Assembly: GCA_045641605.1 (NCBI GenBank)
Contig: JAZUHG010000047.1
Coordinates: 1 to 19,696 of the forward strand
Direction: 5' to 3'
From: Equivita sp045641605
GTDB lineage: Bacteria; Actinomycetota; Coriobacteriia; Coriobacteriales; Eggerthellaceae
DNA length: 19,696 nucleotides
The notes under the pieces are model-generated. The model made no database searches. It was not told where the DNA came from and was given only the letters and a program-made list of their open reading frames with translations. A program made the position numbers and the translations under genes. How positions within the stretch are numbered: position 1 is the first letter of the stretch; every line of letters starts with the position of its first letter. Of the stretch, positions 1 to 8,670 are shown in pieces.

Positions 1-1
1 C

Positions 2-2002
2 ACACGAACAAGAGACATTCCTGACATTAATGAAATGTTGTGGGGCTTATCTGAAGTTGAAACAATTGATCTTTCTGTAAAAGATTGTAAGTATGATTAC
101 TTGACAGAGGGGTATAAGTTGGGTGGTGGTAATTGTATTGCTCAAACCCCTAATTTGAAAAAAATTGTATCTAATGGAGAACTTAAATTAAATCTTAACG
201 AGGCTGAGAGCTTTTCTAAAGGCACTTGGGTTGATCCGGATAATAATATTTGAGAAACTAAGATTTTAGACAAGGTTGGAGATTACCTCAAATGTAGCGT
301 AATTAGTTTTAACACTAATGAAATTGTTGGAGGGTCACTAAATATTACAGATTCAATTCCGTTTGTGCCTGGTAAAGAATATGCTACATATGAAACTGGA
401 ACAGATGCGCAGGGTAATAATAAGGTTACTATTGAGCTTTATCAAGAAGGTTATGATGAACCTTATGCTAGACCACAAAGTAGAGTATATACATTAGATA
501 GCGAAAGTTCTTACACCTGAGACAAATGAGACATAAGTCCAGAGCCTACTGGTAATAAGATTACAGAGGACACAACAATTACTGCTTGTGTCAAGGATTC
601 TAAGTCTGCAAAAGCAGTCTATACTAAGAATGCAGACACAAATGATTATACTTTAACCTTCTATTATGATGACCAAACCCATACCGGAGATAAGATTGTA
701 AGCGTTCCAAAACATTGGGGAATGTCTGCTTATAGTAGTAATTATGAATATGAGCGTGGTCGTTCGCCATTTGCCGAAGGAGAGCTTGAACCTTTTGCCA
801 TAGAAACCGTAAAAGTTGTATTTGATGAATCGTTTGCTAATTGTCAAGGTATAGGAAGTATGTCTGCATGGTTTAGCAACTTTACGAAAGTTACAAACTA
901 TGAGGGCTTTGAAAATATTGACACTACTTATTTAGGTGCAGATACAGATGCTGGCTTAAAAAATACTTTTGCAAATAATACTAGCCTTGAAAATATTAAC
1001 GTTTCTGCGCTCAATACTAAGGGAGACGAAAAACAGGGAATTTCTGCTTGTGCGTCTTTTGCTAATATGTTCTTTAATTGTTTAAATCTTAAGAATGTTG
1101 TATTTACTGATGAAGGTGGTCAAAATACATTCTGATTAAATGGTGATGTTAGCGAGATGTTCTCAAGATGTAAGTCTCTAAAGTCGGTTAATTTGTCTTC
1201 AATGGATAAATTTAGTGTTTCTAAAGCACAAAGAATGTTTGAGTATTGTTATAAATTAGAGTCTCTTAATCTTGGACAAATGAATTTTGGTGATTCTTAC
1301 ACGGTTCAGGATTTAATTAAATATTGTTTTGCACTAAATTCTTTCACTTCAAATAATACTTCGAAATCGAAAATTTCTTTTCCTGAGCTTAATCCTACTT
1401 TAGGAAATTGAATGTTTGACGGTACTCCTATAGGAATAGATAAAGAGACTTTAAAGGTTGGTACGTATACACGTTCAAATGAAGAATTATGTACAATTAC
1501 ATTTGAGGCTATTGGTGATAGACCTAATGATGGACGTTGTTACATTGAAGGATGAGATGTTGAAGATGGATATATTGATAGTATAGTATTACCAGTGGGA
1601 ACAGAGTTGTATAACGAGGTCAATACTTTTCGTGTTACATTTAGGGAAACCAATGGTGGACACGTGTGGAAGGAGCCAGCAGTATTTTGTATAGACATAA
1701 AAGACACAGCAAAGCCAACATGAAAATTTGTTTCGCCATTTACAGTGACACAATCAACAACGTTACAATATGATATTTCAGATAAGCTTATGCAAAACAG
1801 CTTTTTACCAGATAATAATGTAAATTCCGAAAATACATTAGATCCACAGGGTGACCCTATAGATCCAGTTGAACCACAAGTTGATCCTGTGGTTCCGGAA
1901 GGTGATGAAGGTGCGCCATTAGCTGCTGGTGCTTTGGCGCTCCCTGCTTTGGCTGCTCTTGGGATTAGGAAGAGAATTCGAGGCAAACACGCAAAAATTT
2001 AG
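2..2002 (+). CDS. BspA/DUF285-type leucine-rich-repeat surface protein, 5' end missing
   Basis: The frame is open from the first bases of the window to TAG at 2000-2002 if TGA is Trp; seven TGAs lie inside (251, 518, 527, 1133, 1409, 1553, 1721). Scattered units of the type MFxxCxxLxxLNL (for example around 1157-1290, with SLKSVNLSS and KLESLNLGQ) match BspA-like/DUF285 leucine-rich repeats, a family of surface proteins used in adhesion. A stretch near 500-600 with YTWDKWDISPEP resembles the linker repeats common in cell-wall proteins. The C-terminus has a Pro/Asp/Val-rich stalk (about 1845-1910), then a hydrophobic segment and a basic tail RKRIRGKHAKI, as in a membrane anchor. I see no LPXTG motif. 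The true start lies upstream of the window. Read with the standard code it would look like a chain of broken ORFs. Confidence 0.85.
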
Positions 2003-2021
2003 GAATTTGTAGCATAAACCT

Positions 2022-2057
2022 AAAGGGCAGGCTTACCACCTGCCCTTTTTATTTTTA
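2022..2057 (+). terminator. Rho-independent terminator of the surface-protein gene
   Basis: A perfect 10-bp stem, AAAGGGCAGG (2022-2031) pairing with CCTGCCCTTT (2039-2048), has a 7-base loop and is followed by a T-rich run to 2057. It lies 20 bases after the stop codon of the surface-protein gene. Confidence 0.9.
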
Positions 2058-2145
2058 AGGGCATTTAGCACGAGAAATAGTGTAAAATACGCAGTCCGCG
2101 TGAATAGAGAAAGGACACATAGCATGATGATTGGGGGTGACGCAT

Positions 2146-3495
2146 ATGATATACCTCTCCCGCTTGATTGGAAAGCCAGTTTTGGACTCCGAAGGTCAGC
2201 GCCTTGGGAGCATATCGGACGTCGCCATCTCAACAGGCGAAGTGTTTCCTCGCGTTACTAGTCTTGCCTTTTTAGGTCCTGGTAAAACACCATTTATGAT
2301 TTCATGACGCAAGTTCGTCGAGAATTTCGATGAAGATGATGGCATCGTGCTAAAACAGCCTCAACCGAAGGTTCGTTTTTCATATTTACAGCCTGACGAA
2401 GTCTTGCTTGCTCGCGATTTAATGAATAGGCAAATTGTCGATACGCAGGGCTTAAAGGTTGTTCGCGTTAATGATTTAAAGCTTAGCCAATATGGCAATC
2501 AGTTGCGTCTTTTGGGTGCCGAAGTTGGCATTCGTGGGCTATTGCGTGGTATTGCTGGATGGCTTGAGAAAGCTGTTGTTGGCATATCTAAGTTGGTCAA
2601 GCATCCAATTCAGGAGCAGATCATCGCTTGGAATTATATGGACTTGCTCGACCGCGATTTGTCCAAGGTTAAGCTTTCGGTTAGCCATAAGCGCCTTGAA
2701 GAGCTTCACCCAGCGGATATTGCGGACATTTTGGAGCAGCTGGACCCTCAGCAACGTGCGAACGTCTTTAAGCAACTGGATGAAAACCAGGCTTCGGACA
2801 CAGTTGCCGAGATGGAAGATGAGATCCAGGCCGAATTTTTGGACGACTTGGAAGAGCATCACGCATCCAAGGTTTTGGGTAACATGGATCCTGATGATGC
2901 GGCGGAAATTGTCCGTGACCTCAGCTATGACAAGGCCGAAAAGTTGCTTCGCCTCATGGGTATGGCCGATGCGACGGAGATCAGGCAGCTTTTGGGTTAC
3001 AAAGACGGTACTGCTGGCGGTATGATGACCACCCAATATGTTGCCGTGAACGAAAATGACACCGTAAATGACACGATTGACGTGCTTCGTCAGCTTGACG
3101 AAGACCATCCGCCGGTCCATTACATTTACGTGCTTGATAAGTCAAAATGCCTGGTTGGTGCGGTTTCGCTAAAGGCACTCGCGCTTAATAACGGTAACAC
3201 TCAAATGAAAAACATTATGATTCACGACGAGCTCATCTATGTTTCTCCGGATGTCCCCGAAGAAGAGGTCTCCGAAGACATCTTTAAGTACGACTTAACT
3301 GCAATGCCGGTTGTTGATGAACATGGTGTGCTACTCGGCATCGTTACGACCGAAGATGCTTGGGATGCCATCGAAGATGACGTGGTCGAAAAGAAGAATT
3401 TCACGTGAGTAAAGCGCATTGGCCTGATTCTTTTGGGTTTAATTTTGCTCGCGCTTTATACTTTTGTAATATTGGCAATTGTGAGAGGTTTTTAA
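2146..3495 (+). CDS. PRC-barrel / MgtE_N / CBS-pair membrane-anchored protein
   Basis: 449 aa. An N-terminal PRC-barrel (residues 1-70, LSRLIGKPVLDSEGQRLG), a second weaker PRC-like stretch (about 80-150), an MgtE intracellular N domain (about 165-265, repeated LDPxxAAEI-type units) and two CBS domains (about 270-410) are visible. It lacks the five-helix MgtE channel, so it is probably a Mg2+/nucleotide-sensing partner rather than a transporter. Reading TGA at 3406 (residue 421) as Trp adds one C-terminal membrane helix (WVKRIGLILLGLILL onward) before TAA. TGA at 2305 (residue 54) restores SWRKF inside the first barrel. The start ATG at 2146 has GGGGGTGA five bases upstream and includes the whole PRC domain; a downstream GTG at 2347 would remove it. 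It is immediately followed by the Nramp gene, suggesting a shared role in divalent-metal handling. Confidence 0.87.
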
Positions 3496-3506
3496 ATGGG
3501 GCCGGT

Positions 3507-4745
3507 ATGCAAAAGTTCAAGAAAACAAATCTCCTAGTTATTTTAGCAGCGATGGGGCCTGGCATCATTACGGCGATGGCGGGCAACGACGCAGGTGGAA
3601 TTGCGACTTATTCGACCGCCGGCGCGAAGTTTGGTTACGCCACGCTTTGGACCATCCCCATCATGTGTATTTTGCTCATTATTGCGCAAGGTACGGCTGC
3701 ACGAATGGGTGCTGTAACTGGTAAAGGTTTTGCTGCGCTGATTCGCGAGCGCTTCGGCATTCGCTGGACGGCTTTTGCGATGTTGGTGCTTCTTATTGGT
3801 AATACGTCAACAACTTTCAGCGAATTTGCTGGTATTGCTTCGGGTATGGAGCTCTTCGGCGTTTCGAAGTATATTTCTGTGCCGGTTGCTGCCGTGGCGG
3901 TTTGGTTTTTGATCGTCGGCGGGAACTACAAACGAGTGGAGAAGGTTTTCCTAGCCATTAGCTGCGTCTTCGTCACTTATATTATTGCTGCCTTTATGAG
4001 TGGGCCAGACTGAATGCATACTATAAGTAGCACTTTTTTGCCGCAAATTTCTTTCCAGGAGAATTATATTGCCGTGATTATTGCCATGATTGGTACCACA
4101 ATCGCACCGTGGATGCTGTTTTTCGTCCAGAGTAACATTGTTGAGAAGGGTAATGGTGCTAAAAAGTCTGATCTTAAACGCGATCTTCTAAGTGGACGCG
4201 TAGATGCGATTTCTGGCTCTGTAGCTGCATTGGCCGTTGCCTGATTTATCATTGTTACCACTGGTACCGTGCTTTTCCCTCAAGGGATTTCGGTCTCTAC
4301 TGCACAAGACGCCGCTCGCGCACTTGCACCTTTTGCTGGCGAATACGCAGAGATCCTCTTTGGTGTGGGCTTGGTTGCGGCTTCGTTCTTGGCTGCTTGT
4401 GTACTTCCGCTAACGACCTCCTTCGTAATTTGCGAAGCGTTTGGCTGGGAGGCTGGCGTTAGCTTCAAATGGAAAGAGGCACCAACCTTCAAAACCATTT
4501 TGACTGTCATTATAATTTTGTCGTTGGTAATTGTTCTTTTGCCGGACATCGGCCTTATGGACATCATGCTTCAATCGCAGTTTATCAGCGGCGTAATTTT
4601 GCCTGTCCTGCTGGTATTTATGGTCCTCATCGCAGGCAACCAATACATCATGGGCAAATACGCTATCGGACCCATCGCCAAATTCCTCTTATGGGTCACA
4701 ATAATTTTGGTCTCTACCCTAACCCTCGCCCTCTTTTTTCTTTAG
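3507..4745 (+). CDS. Nramp-family divalent metal ion transporter
   Basis: 412 aa, the normal length for the family, with about 11 hydrophobic segments. Nramp hallmarks are clear: MGPGIITAMAGNDAGGIATYS in helix 1 (residues 16-36; the usual DPGN appears as GND.GG) and TTIAPWMLFFVQSNIV in the region of helix 6, which normally carries metal-coordinating Ala/Met. Two TGAs are in frame: 4011 (residue 169, after GPD, where the family has Trp in this loop) and 4242 (residue 246, inside VAxFIIVTT). Proton-coupled import of Mn2+, Fe2+ or a related ion is the expected role. The altered DPGN motif resembles Nramp-related Mg2+ transporters, and the MgtE-like neighbour would fit Mg2+, so the substrate is open. 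It starts 12 bases after the preceding stop, with GGGG just upstream, so the two are probably cotranscribed. The stop is TAG. Confidence 0.9.
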
Positions 4746-4771
4746 GGGAGATGACACGGGCGTATTTCCCC
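4745..4771. repeat. GACACGGG-core hairpin element, copy 1
   Basis: GGGGAGAT (4745-4752) can pair with ATTTCCCC (4764-4771) around a GACACGGGCGT core. It overlaps the last base of the Nramp stop codon and has no T-run, so it is not an ordinary terminator. Two more copies are at 6518-6539 and 7658-7679; this copy carries one extra base in the core. Confidence 0.6.
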
Positions 4772-4794
4772 AATAAAAATACCAGCTCATATGT

Positions 4795-4800
4795 TATAAT
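4795..4800 (+). promoter_or_regulatory. Candidate -10 box for the 4845 gene
   Basis: A consensus TATAAT lies 45 bases upstream of the ATG at 4845. I see no convincing -35 box at 16-18 bases, so the call rests on the -10 box and the gene boundary. Confidence 0.4.
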
Positions 4801-4844
4801 TGTGGCTTCGTCATAATTAAAAGTTGTATAGAAGGAGTATTATT

Positions 4845-6461
4845 ATGGAAACAACATTTGGTTATTATTTTAATTTTGTTGAAGGTACTGCGCCAAGTCC
4901 CACACCTGGTGGAGATATTTTTGCTGCCTTAACCCAAACAGGAGATTGACTTTGAACTGTAATTTTGGCTTTGCTTGGTGTTGTCATTATTGCTGTTTGT
5001 GGCATTATTGTTGCTAAAAAAGTTAATCTTAAAAGTTTTTCTATCAGTGATGTTATATCAAGCAGAAAGGCTGTTGTTATTATTGCTTGTGCGGTCTTTG
5101 CTATTAGTAGCGTTGTGGCTATTACTATTAGTAGTAGAGCTTTGGCTGAAGAGAATCATTATGACCCTGCAGAAAAGGAAAAATTTACTCCAGTTAATGT
5201 TTATGTTAATAAGGACACCGGCGAAATTACAACAGAAAATTTTGTAATTGACTTGCCAGGCGTGACGGAAGATTATTATGCTATTAAAATAGAAAATCCT
5301 GCTTTAAGGGCTGGTAATGGCTTTGAAAATCTTAACGCTAATGTAATCATAACAGATCAAAGTCAACACTTTGATATTATTGATGGGTGTTTGAATTCTA
5401 GCGAAATGGGTCGAGCTATCACGATGAAACACAATGATGTCTGCAGTGTTAATATTTCTGGTATTGATTGCGATACAGCTAAATCTCTTATTGGGAAAAA
5501 CGATGTATTTTATTTTATTTTTAAAAATCCATTTCCTATTTTAAAAGAGGACTATAAATCAGATGTTGATTTATATGTTGGTTATTGAGGCGACAGTTTT
5601 ACTTTTGATCAAGTAGCTCAGGATGCATTAAAGAATGAAGGATGAGTATCTGAAACAATAAATGATCAACAATACTATAAAAAATCTATGAAGGTTCATA
5701 CTAGTATGTCAGATGCACTTTCAGTTTTTTATTCATTAATCAACGATATACATATTACACACAAAGACGGATATGCATTTGTTGGGTTTTGTGATGGTGA
5801 TGGTATTCTTTCACGAACTGTTGAGGATACTGGATATCTTGGTTCTAATACTTGTTGCGTTATGAATTTCTTCAGTGATTCTAGTTTATATAACGATTTA
5901 AAATATGTTATTAATTTAAAGGATTATGAAAATACCCCATTTAAGCTTACGCCCGAGGGAGAGGTTCTTGCTAAAAAGAATGGTTGAACATATCAAGAAG
6001 GTAATACGCTTATTAAGGAACATGTAAGCTTAGATGCTAAGCCTATTGAAATTATTAGTATGTTTAATTCTGATAACCTTGTTTGTGTAAATGAAAAGAC
6101 ACATTTTAATTATTGAAGTATTTCGCCAAGTTTTGGAATTCCTAGTAATATTTCTATAAAGCTGTTTTGTGTAGGTGGAAGAATTAATTTTACTATAGAG
6201 TCATGGACAGAGAGTGAAGCTGTCCAAGAAGCTGCACCTGCTGCTGATGCTGCGGCTAGTGAGGCTGCTGTTGCTGAGGAAGCTGCTGTAGCGGAAGAAG
6301 CTGCTGTTGCTGATGAGGCGGCTGCTTGTGAAGCGGTTGCTACAGATGAGGCTGTTTCGGTAGAGGCATCTCCTGTTGTTGATCAAATTATTGATTATGT
6401 TACCGAGGAATTGCCTGAAGTCGTTACGCCACTTGTGCTAATGCTGCTTTGGTTTCTCTAA
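4845..6461 (+). CDS. Unrecognised membrane-anchored surface protein with Ala/Glu-rich tail
   Basis: 538 aa with six in-frame TGAs (4947, 4953, 5586, 5643, 5985, 6114); TGG also occurs near the end. The start has GAAGGAG seven bases upstream. Residues 30-60 hold LTQTGDWLWTVILALLG, a membrane helix and a basic KK, which looks like a sortase-type sorting signal (LxxTG, helix, positive charge) but sits near the N-terminus. A second helix follows (about 75-97) and ends in RALAEEN, like a signal-peptide cleavage region. A long extracellular-looking, beta-rich region of about 340 residues has no domain I recognise. A repeated EEAAVA-type segment (residues about 455-490) precedes a hydrophobic C-terminus ending LLWFL. 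It is monocistronic, with its own -10 box and terminator. Function is unknown; a cell-surface role is inferred from layout only. Confidence 0.8.
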
Positions 6462-6479
6462 GATAATTTAGATATCTTT

Positions 6480-6508
6480 AAAAAGGGCTACTTCGGTGGC
6501 CCTTTTTT
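6480..6508 (+). terminator. Rho-independent terminator after the 4845 gene
   Basis: AAAAAGGGC pairs with GCCCTTTTT, extended by a wobble pair and two more pairs around a TTCG tetraloop, and is followed by six T. It starts 19 bases after the TAA. Confidence 0.92.
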
Positions 6509-6517
6509 ATCTTTAGT

Positions 6518-6539
6518 GGAGATGACACGGGGTATTTCC
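6518..6539. repeat. GACACGGGGT-core element, copy 2
   Basis: GGAGAT and ATTTCC arms flank the core GACACGGGGT in the same orientation as the copy at 4745. It lies between the terminator of the upstream gene and the -10 box (6550) of the hydrolase gene, so it could affect transcription start. Confidence 0.6.
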
Positions 6540-6549
6540 TTGCTTGATG

Positions 6550-6555
6550 TATAAT
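6550..6555 (+). promoter_or_regulatory. Candidate -10 box of the hydrolase gene
   Basis: A consensus TATAAT lies 22 bases before the start codon at 6578. The -35 region would fall inside the GACACGGGGT element, which does not resemble TTGACA, so initiation may depend on an activator or on that element. Confidence 0.5.
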
Positions 6556-6577
6556 ATTTATGTCGAGAGGAGAATTC

Positions 6578-7651
6578 ATGAAAAATATGACGCTGAGAAG
6601 CGTGGGGGCTGTGGCTTCGGCGATTTTGGTCGCGATTTTGATTTGCGTATGCGTTTGTGGATGTGTAGACCCTATGGAAAAGTATAAGCCTGTTAAACAT
6701 ACAAATAGTGAAGGTCAGGAGTCGTATGATTGGCCTGCTGCGGATGAGCAAGGTTTTATCGAGGTTCCAGGTGGAAAGGTCTCTTACCGACTTTATGGAA
6801 AGGGTAAGCCTGGTGTACCGCTAATTTGTTTGCATGGTGGCCCTGGTGGAAATTATGGTGTTTTTTATAAGCAAATTTCGCTTGCTGCGGACCGTCCTGT
6901 TTTGTTATATAACCAGCTAGGTAGCCCAGATACCGAAGTGGACCAGAGCATCGACACTGCCGAAAAAGTTCAGGCCTTATATACTATCGATCGATTCACC
7001 GAAGAGCTTGACACGGTTGTGAAATTTTGTGAATTTAAGGAATATGCATTTTTGTGTACATCCTGAGGCTGTATGCTTGGGGCTGAATATGCTGCTAAAT
7101 ACCAACCTGAAGGTTTGAAGGGCTTAATTTTTGCCGGGCCGTTTTTGAAAGTTGATACTTGGTTGCAAGATTGCGAGCGACTGATTTGCTCACTTGATGG
7201 TGGCGATGAAATGCTGGCTGAGGTCCGTCGTTGTGAGGCGAGTGGCGTTTACACAGAGCGCTTTGATGAGATCAACACCATTTATTCCAACAATTTTGGC
7301 AACCGCCATAAGGACCTGAATTATGATCGACCAACTTTTGAAGAGCAAGTGGATGGCCATAAAATGGTTCATGGCGTGGATGTTTATGAATATATGTGGG
7401 GTAAAAGCGAGTTCTCTTGTACGGGAACCTTGCAGCATCATGATTCGACCGTATGCTTGCAAAAAATAGATTGCCCTATTTTATATTTGCCAGGACAGTA
7501 TGATGCTGGTACACCCCAGGCTGCTTTTTATTACAATTCGCTAACGAAAAACGGCGAAGTTGCTGTAATTCCGGGTGGTGCACATAGCGCACTTAGCGAA
7601 CGCCCCACCGAATCCAGCACAATTATTAAGGAATTCCTCAATCGCCTCTAA
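6578..7651 (+). CDS. Lipoprotein alpha/beta hydrolase, proline-iminopeptidase type
   Basis: 357 aa. A hydrophobic signal peptide ends in a lipobox-like VCGC with the lipid Cys at residue 29. The hydrolase core shows the HGGPGG oxyanion motif (His86), a nucleophile elbow TSWGCMLG with Ser162, an acid Asp309 in GQYDAGTP and His336 in PGGAHS: a full catalytic triad. The residue after the nucleophile is TGA (7064); proline iminopeptidases typically have GxSWGG here, so TGA reads as Trp. The usual Gly two residues before Ser is Cys, which is odd. Peptidase activity releasing N-terminal residues outside the membrane is likely, but the substrate is not certain. The start at 6578 has AGAGGAG upstream and gives a clean signal peptide; an in-frame ATG at 6560 lies before that ribosome site and is less likely. 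Confidence 0.87.
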
Positions 7652-7657
7652 CATAGG

Positions 7658-7679
7658 GGAGATACCCCGTGTCATGTCC
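7658..7679. repeat. GACACGGGGT-core element, copy 3, inverted
   Basis: The core appears as ACCCCGTGTC, the reverse complement of the copies at 4747 and 6518, with arms GGAGAT and ATGTCC. It begins seven bases after the hydrolase stop codon and overlaps the longer hairpin upstream of cutC. Confidence 0.6.
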
Positions 7680-7702
7680 TGACCAGGAAAGCATGACAGG
7701 GT
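7664..7702 (+). promoter_or_regulatory. Long imperfect hairpin upstream of cutC
   Basis: ACCC (7664-7667) pairs with GGGT (7699-7702), GTCATG (7671-7676) with CATGAC (7692-7697), and CCT (7678-7680) with AGG (7685-7687), giving about 13 pairs with small internal loops. A GC-rich CCGGTCACGGCCGG stretch (7722-7735) follows before the AAAGGAG ribosome site. There is no T-run, so a leader structure is more likely than a terminator. I cannot match it to a known riboswitch. Confidence 0.45.
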
Positions 7703-7753
7703 GCATCACGCCAAACTAAGTCCGGTCACGGCCGGCAAACGAAAGGAGACATT

Positions 7754-8518
7754 ATGTCCGTACTTGTAGAAGCATGTTGCGCATCCGTCGAGGATGTATT
7801 GGAAGCCGAAAAAGCTGGCTGCGACCGCGTTGAACTTTGCAGCGCCATGAGTCTGGGAGGCCTTACCCCAACTGTTGGCATGATCCGCGCAATAAAAGCT
7901 AAATCCAAAATCCCCATCATGGCCATGAATCGCCCAAGGTCAGGTGGCTTTTGCTACACCGATGAAGAGTTTGAAATGATGAAACATGATGCATGTTCGT
8001 TAATCGCCGAAGGTGTGGAGGGCCTCGTCTTCGGAATTCTGCGCCCAGATGGCACAGTTGATAGTGAACGTTGTGGCGAAATGATGCGCTTAATTTCTCA
8101 TGAGTCGATGAAACTTCCAAAACGTGTGCAAACAGTTTTCCATCGCGCTTTTGATGTGACTCCTGACTGGCGTGCCGCAATGGAAGAACTTATTGAGATT
8201 TCTTTCGACCGCATTCTTACAAGTGGCCAAGTCCCAAATGCAAATGATGGTGCGCAAAATATTGCGGACATGATTAAGACCGCAGATGGCCGCATTGAGG
8301 TTATGCCTGGCTCTGGAGTGAAGGCTGATACTGTTGCAAACCTTGTTGAAAAGACTGGCGCAAAAGCTGTGCATTTACGTGCAGTTAGCTGGCACGATGA
8401 CACTTCCTGTTCCCACGGACCTGCCGCCATCCCATTCAACGGCAGCGCAGAACCCGAAGACCAGTTCGCCATCTCCGACGCATCCTACTTCCAGCAACTC
8501 ATCTCCAACCTCAAATAG
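7754..8518 (+). CDS. cutC: CutC family protein (copper homeostasis, TIM barrel)
   Basis: 254 aa, full family length. CutC signatures include VEACCASVEDVLEAEKAGC at the N-terminus, RVELCSAMSLGGLTPT, RPRSGGFCYTDEEFEMM, VFHRAFDVTPD and ILTSGQ, followed by VMPGSGV. The protein folds as a cytoplasmic TIM barrel linked to copper tolerance; its molecular activity is poorly settled. The start has AAAGGAG seven bases upstream. No TGA occurs inside and both Trp codons are TGG; G+C looks higher than in the tad genes. The 3' end is partly repeated downstream of the TAG stop (see 8487-8640). It is probably its own unit, preceded by a hairpin leader. Confidence 0.93.
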   Translation: MSVLVEACCASVEDVLEAEKAGCDRVELCSAMSLGGLTPTVGMIRAIKAKSKIPIMAMNRPRSGGFCYTDEEFEMMKHDACSLIAEGVEGLVFGILRPDGTVDSERCGEMMRLISHESMKLPKRVQTVFHRAFDVTPDWRAAMEELIEISFDRILTSGQVPNANDGAQNIADMIKTADGRIEVMPGSGVKADTVANLVEKTGAKAVHLRAVSWHDDTSCSHGPAAIPFNGSAEPEDQFAISDASYFQQLISNLK

Positions 8519-8640
8519 TTTCCGAGACCAAGTCCCCGCTTCCGAAGCAGGTCACTTCCAGCCTCTCATCTTTAACATCAAGTAGTTTCCGAAGGCTAAG
8601 TCCCCGCTTCCGAAGCAGGTCAATTCCAACCTCTCATCTA
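8487..8640. repeat. 67-68 bp tandem repeat derived from the cutC 3' end
   Basis: The block starting ACTTCCAG at 8487, which covers the last cutC codons, its stop and the following bases, recurs at 8554 and in part at 8622. The segments tagtttccga and aagtccccgcttccgaag are shared almost exactly. The second copy even retains an in-phase AAGTAG like the cutC ending. It looks like a local duplication across the end of the gene, making this gene-free stretch. Confidence 0.75.
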
Positions 8641-8670
8641 TACTTCCGCTCATTTTTCTTTTTTTACATC

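Noticed and set aside
35..2002. Surface gene and other TGA-interrupted genes as pseudogenes
   Set aside because: Only TGA interrupts them, never TAA or TAG, frames stay intact across all breaks, and highly conserved genes such as cpaF show the same pattern.
1..2002. Mycoplasma origin, because DUF285 proteins and TGA as Trp both occur there
   Set aside because: The Tad pilus operon, Nramp with PRC/CBS partner, CutC and prepilin-type genes do not fit a wall-less mycoplasma.
2539..3120. Long minus-strand ORF opposite the MgtE-like gene
   Set aside because: It is antisense to well-supported PRC, MgtE_N and CBS domains and has no recognisable protein features.
3507..4745. TGA as glycine (the code of SR1/Gracilibacteria) or as selenocysteine
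   Set aside because: The affected family positions are aromatic or Trp (GPD-W, S-W-G, S-W-R), the codon is far too frequent for selenocysteine, and the gene set does not suggest Gracilibacteria.
6201..6386. Minus-strand ORF within the Ala/Glu repeat of the 4845 gene
   Set aside because: It is a Ser/Arg-rich shadow of the repeated plus-strand codons, with no ribosome site and no family resemblance.
8334..8585. ORF overlapping the cutC 3' end
   Set aside because: It is in another frame of cutC, Pro/Ser/Thr-rich by composition, and runs into the tandem duplication by chance.
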